A stretch of 64,000 bases of DNA, taken from assembly GCA_910574015.1 (NCBI GenBank), contig CAJSYQ010000006.1, forward strand, positions 62,001 through 126,000, written 5' to 3'. Numbering within the stretch: position 1 is the stretch's first letter; every line of letters starts with the position of its first letter. Positions 60,309-64,000 of the stretch are shown here, in pieces. This stretch comes from Eubacteriaceae bacterium (lineage in GTDB: Bacteria > Bacillota > Clostridia > Lachnospirales > Lachnospiraceae). The position numbers and the translations under genes were made by a program. Under the pieces are notes generated by a model, which had not been told where the DNA came from, did no database searches, and saw nothing but the letters and a program-made list of their open reading frames with translations.

Positions 60309-63089
60309 CTACTCCTCCTCTCCCATTCGAAGCGCCTGGGCGATCTTCATCCTCTTTATGATCTGCCATAATATCAAAAGGCAGATCAGCATCACTGCAC
60401 CCAGAACGACAGTTATCCTTGCCATATCTGACCAGCGGCGGAAGATCCGGATGCCGATAATATGCTTCTCCGGCAGATAGACAAGAGCTGTCAGTCCGGT
60501 GAAAAGCCTGGTGGCGGCAATCCCCGCCGCCACACCGGAGAGGATAAATATCAGCGATCCAAAGAACTGTTCATTCAGAAGCATATGGATGATTTCTCTC
60601 ATCCTCATCCCCATGGCCCGGTATATGCCGAATAACTGCTCCCGACTCCGGATCGACATGATCCAGTAGATCAGAAAACCCACCGAACAGATCAGCAGCG
60701 ATATAAGAAAATTCATAGTAAACAATCCGTTTGTAATCTGGATCAGCGGAGACGACTGCCGTTCCTCCAGATCCTTCTGAAGGCTCTGCCAGAAATCCAG
60801 AACAACCTTTTTCTTATCCAGCTCACCCCGGATCTGTTCCGGCCGGACGCCGTCTGCCAGCCGCATCCATACCTGATAGGGCGCCGGCTCAAACTGTCCG
60901 GCAATCTCGGCGTAATTCGCCACAAGAAGATATCCCTCCTGCTGGCCTGTGTAGGGATCAAAAGACGGAAAACCGTCAACAATAGCGCATACATGGCCAT
61001 CCGCACCCTTTAAGTCCTCTTTCTGATCCCCGAAGGGAAGGAAACGGGCATAGCGGATGGTGTCCCCTACCGTCAATCCCAGCTTTTCTGCCATATTCCG
61101 GGAAATGATCACACCGTCCGCCTGTGCCGCCAGCTCATTGAGGGCGTGGAACCAGTGTTTTTCATTGATCCCATCCAAAAGCTCCGCCGTCTCACCAAAC
61201 TCCCTGGTATGGATCCCCATCAGTGTACAATGCGGCAGATTTTTCCCCGCGCCGTACACCGTTGTCTCCTGATCCACCATCACCCTGGTCACTCCCCTGC
61301 ACAATCCCTCCGCTTTCAGATCCGCATACGTTCCAAAATCTGGTTCTTTATAATATCCCTTTAGTTCTCCCTTTTCGTAAAAATATTTTTTTTCCCAAGT
61401 CTGCTGCAGGCGCACATCGCATCCCGCATTATACCGCAGGCGCTCCACCCCGTTTTGATTCATGGTTCTGGCAATGTTGGCATCAAATATCCCGTTGCCC
61501 ACTGTCATAATAAGAAATACCGCCAGAAAGCTTCTTTTGGAAAAGGTTCGCATCATCTCAAGAAAGGAAGCGTACAGCGCTGGACGCCAATGTCTCCTCC
61601 CTGCCCTCCAGATCAGCCGCATCATATACTTCGAGAGCCGGATCAGCAGAAGAGCGAGAGCAAAGGTAAACAAAGACGCATTGAGAAATACCATGGGATC
61701 CATGCGGCCGGAAGACATGTCCGCATCCCACAAGGCACTCTGCTTTTCATAATTGTACAGCAGATACAGGGACAGCGCCAGCAGCAGGAAATCCAGAAAG
61801 CATCGTTCCCACACCGGCCTTTTTTCCTTTGCCGCTGCATTTTTCTTCTGCTGAACTATTGTGACAGCGGAACGTCTCCAGGCCGGAACGACCATAAAGA
61901 TCATAGCGATCATACCCGCCGCCGCGGCATAGGGGATCATCCATTCATTGACACCGTACAGCCCCGTATCCTTTCCTGTAAAGGATAGAAAAGAATCCGT
62001 CCCGGCTGCCGCCCTGCACAGAATAAAACCAGCTCCTATTCCCAAAATGCTCCCCGCCAGCGCCAGAATCCCGGACTGCAAAAGATAGAGCAGCAGGACC
62101 TGCCTGCGGGACACTCCCCGGCTGCGGAATACTGCCATCTCGCTTTCCTCAGACATAAGGAGCCGCGAGGATACCATATAGATAAACAGGAGCAGCAGGA
62201 CCAGACAGGGCAGCTCAAGTACCCACAGGATGACGGATGCGTTCCGCCTCTCCTCCTCATAGCTTTCCAGTATGGCGCTCAGATTGGAGGAAAAAGAATG
62301 GTCTGCCTCCACGGCCTGACTGATATAGTCCCGGCAGGAGCCGGCATTGCGCCATGTAATATCGGTATGATCCACCAGCAGATATTCCTCAAAGGACAAT
62401 GTTTTTATCCCATATTCAGAAAGAAGGGCATCCAGCACATCCGGCTCCACAAACAGCATATGGTCAAATTCCGCCGGTGTTTTGTACCAGTAGGGATCTG
62501 TCTCTGATCTCATGGCGAATATGTCTCTTACTACAAACCGTGCCGGACTGCCTCCCGCATCTGTCAGATTGGAAAACTCAATCTCCTCCCCCACGGCAAT
62601 GCCGTATGTATCCATTGTGCTCTCACTGATGCTGCAGGGAAATACATCTGCATCGGTCGGCTGTTCCCAGCCCTTCACCACCTGGATATGTTCTTCCAGA
62701 TCCCGCAGATTGGCGGCACTCAGCATCCAGTTCCTCCCGCCGAGACTCCCGTTTCCATTTTGGGCGGGAAGACTTACATACTGCATGACGCTTATAGTTC
62801 CGGCATCCACATTCTCCTGCCAGTCATCTTTCAGCGCGTCCATCCTGTTATAGACCTCCTGCAGGGAATGAAATTCCTCCCCGCTCCCACTGGCATAGGA
62901 AAGCACTGCCGGATATCGCTGCTCTTTCTCTGCATAACCGGTGAAAAGATCCTGCAAAATCTTATTTTCCGCACCCTTCTCAAACATGGGATGACAGACA
63001 AATACCGCCGAAAAGAGGAGAATTCCCGCCAGCAGACAGAGATTCAGCCACCTCTTGTTCCTCATCTTCCTTATCACATAAGAAAACAT
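60309..63089 (-). CDS. ABC transporter permease with duplicated FtsX domains
   Basis: 926 residues. N-terminal span (about 15-33), a large extracytoplasmic domain (about 35-285), a first FtsX span group (about 288-420; CLVLLLLFIYMVSSRLL; YLLQSGILALAGSILGIGAG), further spans at about 440-465, 480-505 and 527-545, a second extracytoplasmic domain (about 550-790), and a second FtsX core (LISLLICSVGFLIYWIMSIR; QLFGIYRAMGMRMREIIHML; LGAVMLICLLILWQIIKRMK). The last part matches the MacB/FtsX signature. As an exporter of peptides, lipids or antimicrobials it fits with the adjacent ATPases and fusion protein; the cargo is unknown. Confidence 0.93.
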   Translation of the reverse strand: MFSYVIRKMRNKRWLNLCLLAGILLFSAVFVCHPMFEKGAENKILQDLFTGYAEKEQRYPAVLSYASGSGEEFHSLQEVYNRMDALKDDWQENVDAGTISVMQYVSLPAQNGNGSLGGRNWMLSAANLRDLEEHIQVVKGWEQPTDADVFPCSISESTMDTYGIAVGEEIEFSNLTDAGGSPARFVVRDIFAMRSETDPYWYKTPAEFDHMLFVEPDVLDALLSEYGIKTLSFEEYLLVDHTDITWRNAGSCRDYISQAVEADHSFSSNLSAILESYEEERRNASVILWVLELPCLVLLLLFIYMVSSRLLMSEESEMAVFRSRGVSRRQVLLLYLLQSGILALAGSILGIGAGFILCRAAAGTDSFLSFTGKDTGLYGVNEWMIPYAAAAGMIAMIFMVVPAWRRSAVTIVQQKKNAAAKEKRPVWERCFLDFLLLALSLYLLYNYEKQSALWDADMSSGRMDPMVFLNASLFTFALALLLIRLSKYMMRLIWRAGRRHWRPALYASFLEMMRTFSKRSFLAVFLIMTVGNGIFDANIARTMNQNGVERLRYNAGCDVRLQQTWEKKYFYEKGELKGYYKEPDFGTYADLKAEGLCRGVTRVMVDQETTVYGAGKNLPHCTLMGIHTREFGETAELLDGINEKHWFHALNELAAQADGVIISRNMAEKLGLTVGDTIRYARFLPFGDQKEDLKGADGHVCAIVDGFPSFDPYTGQQEGYLLVANYAEIAGQFEPAPYQVWMRLADGVRPEQIRGELDKKKVVLDFWQSLQKDLEERQSSPLIQITNGLFTMNFLISLLICSVGFLIYWIMSIRSREQLFGIYRAMGMRMREIIHMLLNEQFFGSLIFILSGVAAGIAATRLFTGLTALVYLPEKHIIGIRIFRRWSDMARITVVLGAVMLICLLILWQIIKRMKIAQALRMGEEE

Positions 63090-63090
63090 C

Positions 63091-64000
63091 CTATCCCTCC
63101 TGGTTCACAACTCTCTCACCCCCGGACAGTCCTTCCGTTATCACGATATAGTCCCCCGCCTCCTGACCCAGAGACACCTCTATCGCCTCAAAATACCCCT
63201 TTTCGTCCATCCGTCTCACAAAGTGCCTGCCGTCCTGACTGCAGACCGCCTTTTTCTCCACGTACACGCAATCTGCCTGAGAGTTTTTCTTCCACCTTAC
63301 TGTCAATTCTGTCTCTTCCGAAATGCCATCCAGGCCAGAAACCGGCTTAAACATCACGATCTTCCTCCCCAGGCCCTTTTTTTTCACTTTCGTCACCTTG
63401 AGCCTGCCTGTGGCGCCGCCGCCCGTGGCCTGTACTACCTCTCCCTTTCTCAGATCCACATCCGCATCCGTCTCCGTCCGATACTGCCCAGAGCCGGTTA
63501 CCTCTGTCACCAGAGAAGTTCCCGCCTGAAATGTCCCGTCCCTCAGCTTCTCGCTCACATTGGTTATCGTTCCGTCCCTTTTGGCATGGATCTTATTGCT
63601 GCGAAGCTTCTTTTGTATTTCTTCCATATACAATTGCGTAACCCTCTGCTCCCTCCTTCGCTCCCTTAACTCCTGCCGGTAATCTGCCGTTTTATCCACC
63701 CTCTGCAGCCTCTCATAGTGCTGGATCAGCAGACGGTCCTGCCAGGCTTTCTCCCTATATTCCTCCAGTCTTTCCTGCAGCTCCCTGGAGATAAACGAGA
63801 CCAGCAGATCCCCCTTCTTTACTCTGTCCCCCTTGGAGACCGCGATGCGGTCAATCTCCAGTCCGTTGTCCGCCACACTATACTGGATGCGGTTTACTCC
63901 TGTCATACGCAGTGAAAAAACAAGCTCCGGTGTCAGCGTCCCCCTCCTGACCGTGGTACTGCGGTACCACTCCCTCTCATAAGGCTTGTGCCGAATCACC
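63091..64000 (-). CDS. Membrane-fusion (HlyD/RND adaptor-like) protein, 5' end cut by window
   Basis: About 303 residues are visible; the N-terminus lies beyond the right edge, so the membrane anchor is not seen. The biotinyl-lipoyl-like half (VADNGLEIDRIAVSKGDRVK, KGDLLVSFISRELQERLEEY), a coiled-coil hairpin (about 95-140, rich in Arg/Glu), the returning half (RDGTITNVSEKLRDGTFQAG) and a C-terminal domain (YIVITEGLSGGERVV) follow the HlyD/MacA order. It would link the FtsX permease to the exterior and shape cargo release. Stop one base before the permease start, so one operon. Confidence 0.9.
   Translation of the reverse strand, partial: VIRHKPYEREWYRSTTVRRGTLTPELVFSLRMTGVNRIQYSVADNGLEIDRIAVSKGDRVKKGDLLVSFISRELQERLEEYREKAWQDRLLIQHYERLQRVDKTADYRQELRERRREQRVTQLYMEEIQKKLRSNKIHAKRDGTITNVSEKLRDGTFQAGTSLVTEVTGSGQYRTETDADVDLRKGEVVQATGGGATGRLKVTKVKKKGLGRKIVMFKPVSGLDGISEETELTVRWKKNSQADCVYVEKKAVCSQDGRHFVRRMDEKGYFEAIEVSLGQEAGDYIVITEGLSGGERVVNQEG

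Overview
The window reads as a core-genome segment of a spore-forming, anaerobic Gram-positive bacterium of the Clostridia, most likely Lachnospiraceae. This is an inference from gene content: spoIIE, spoVT, spoVG, yabP and yabQ; the ATP-type glgC-glgD pair followed by spoVG; a ferredoxin-domain [FeFe] hydrogenase; secreted proteins with lysine-rich Ig-like repeats; and strong GGAGG ribosome-binding sites throughout. No species is named. There is no rRNA, CRISPR array, prophage or insertion sequence, and one tRNA (Gly-TCC).

Layout. 1-4.7 kb: an amino-acid ABC uptake operon (a binding protein that appears circularly permuted, then a truncated permease gene) and two paralogous secreted Ig-like proteins. 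4.8-9.4 kb: ilvE, an SGNH hydrolase, tmcAL and malQ. 9.4-14.6 kb: pth-mfd-foldase lipoprotein operon. 14.7-20 kb: histidine phosphatase-deoD-kinase-like genes and the glgC-glgD-spoVG glycogen/sporulation operon. 20.2-25.3 kb, the only long plus-strand block: murC, then a dense DnaA-box cluster, then a primosome operon (DnaD-like protein, DnaI/DnaC-like loader, prs). 25.4-29 kb: class A PBP and a CgeB-like glycosyltransferase. 29-33.4 kb: a symporter, diguanylate cyclase and [FeFe] hydrogenase in one apparent operon. 33.5-39.7 kb: trmL, cheX, and a tightly overlapped vanW-AIR synthase-Lrp-aminotransferase operon, with a 30-residue membrane protein gene that is easily missed. 39.7-44.6 kb: a B12/radical SAM protein, tRNA-Gly, a C39-fold membrane protein and a GH13 glycosidase. 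44.8-53.8 kb: the classic Firmicutes sporulation/division block spoVT-hup-rqcP-yabP-yabQ-divIC-spoIIE-tilS-hpt-ftsH. 53.9-58.6 kb: rarA, an MFS transporter, and an accessory-looking pair (DUF4157 zincin-like protein and a short tyrosine recombinase). 58.6-64 kb: a four-gene ABC/FtsX/membrane-fusion exporter, truncated at the right edge.

Most notable observations: (i) the permuted solute-binding protein; (ii) the DnaA-box cluster before the primosome operon, including a murC terminator whose stem arms are DnaA boxes; (iii) a spoIIE promoter with the 21-bp spacer and 0A-like boxes known from Bacillus; (iv) the DUF4157/recombinase pair; (v) the symporter-cyclase-hydrogenase operon. I see no clear-cut undescribed defence or mobile system; most of the window is ordinary core genome.
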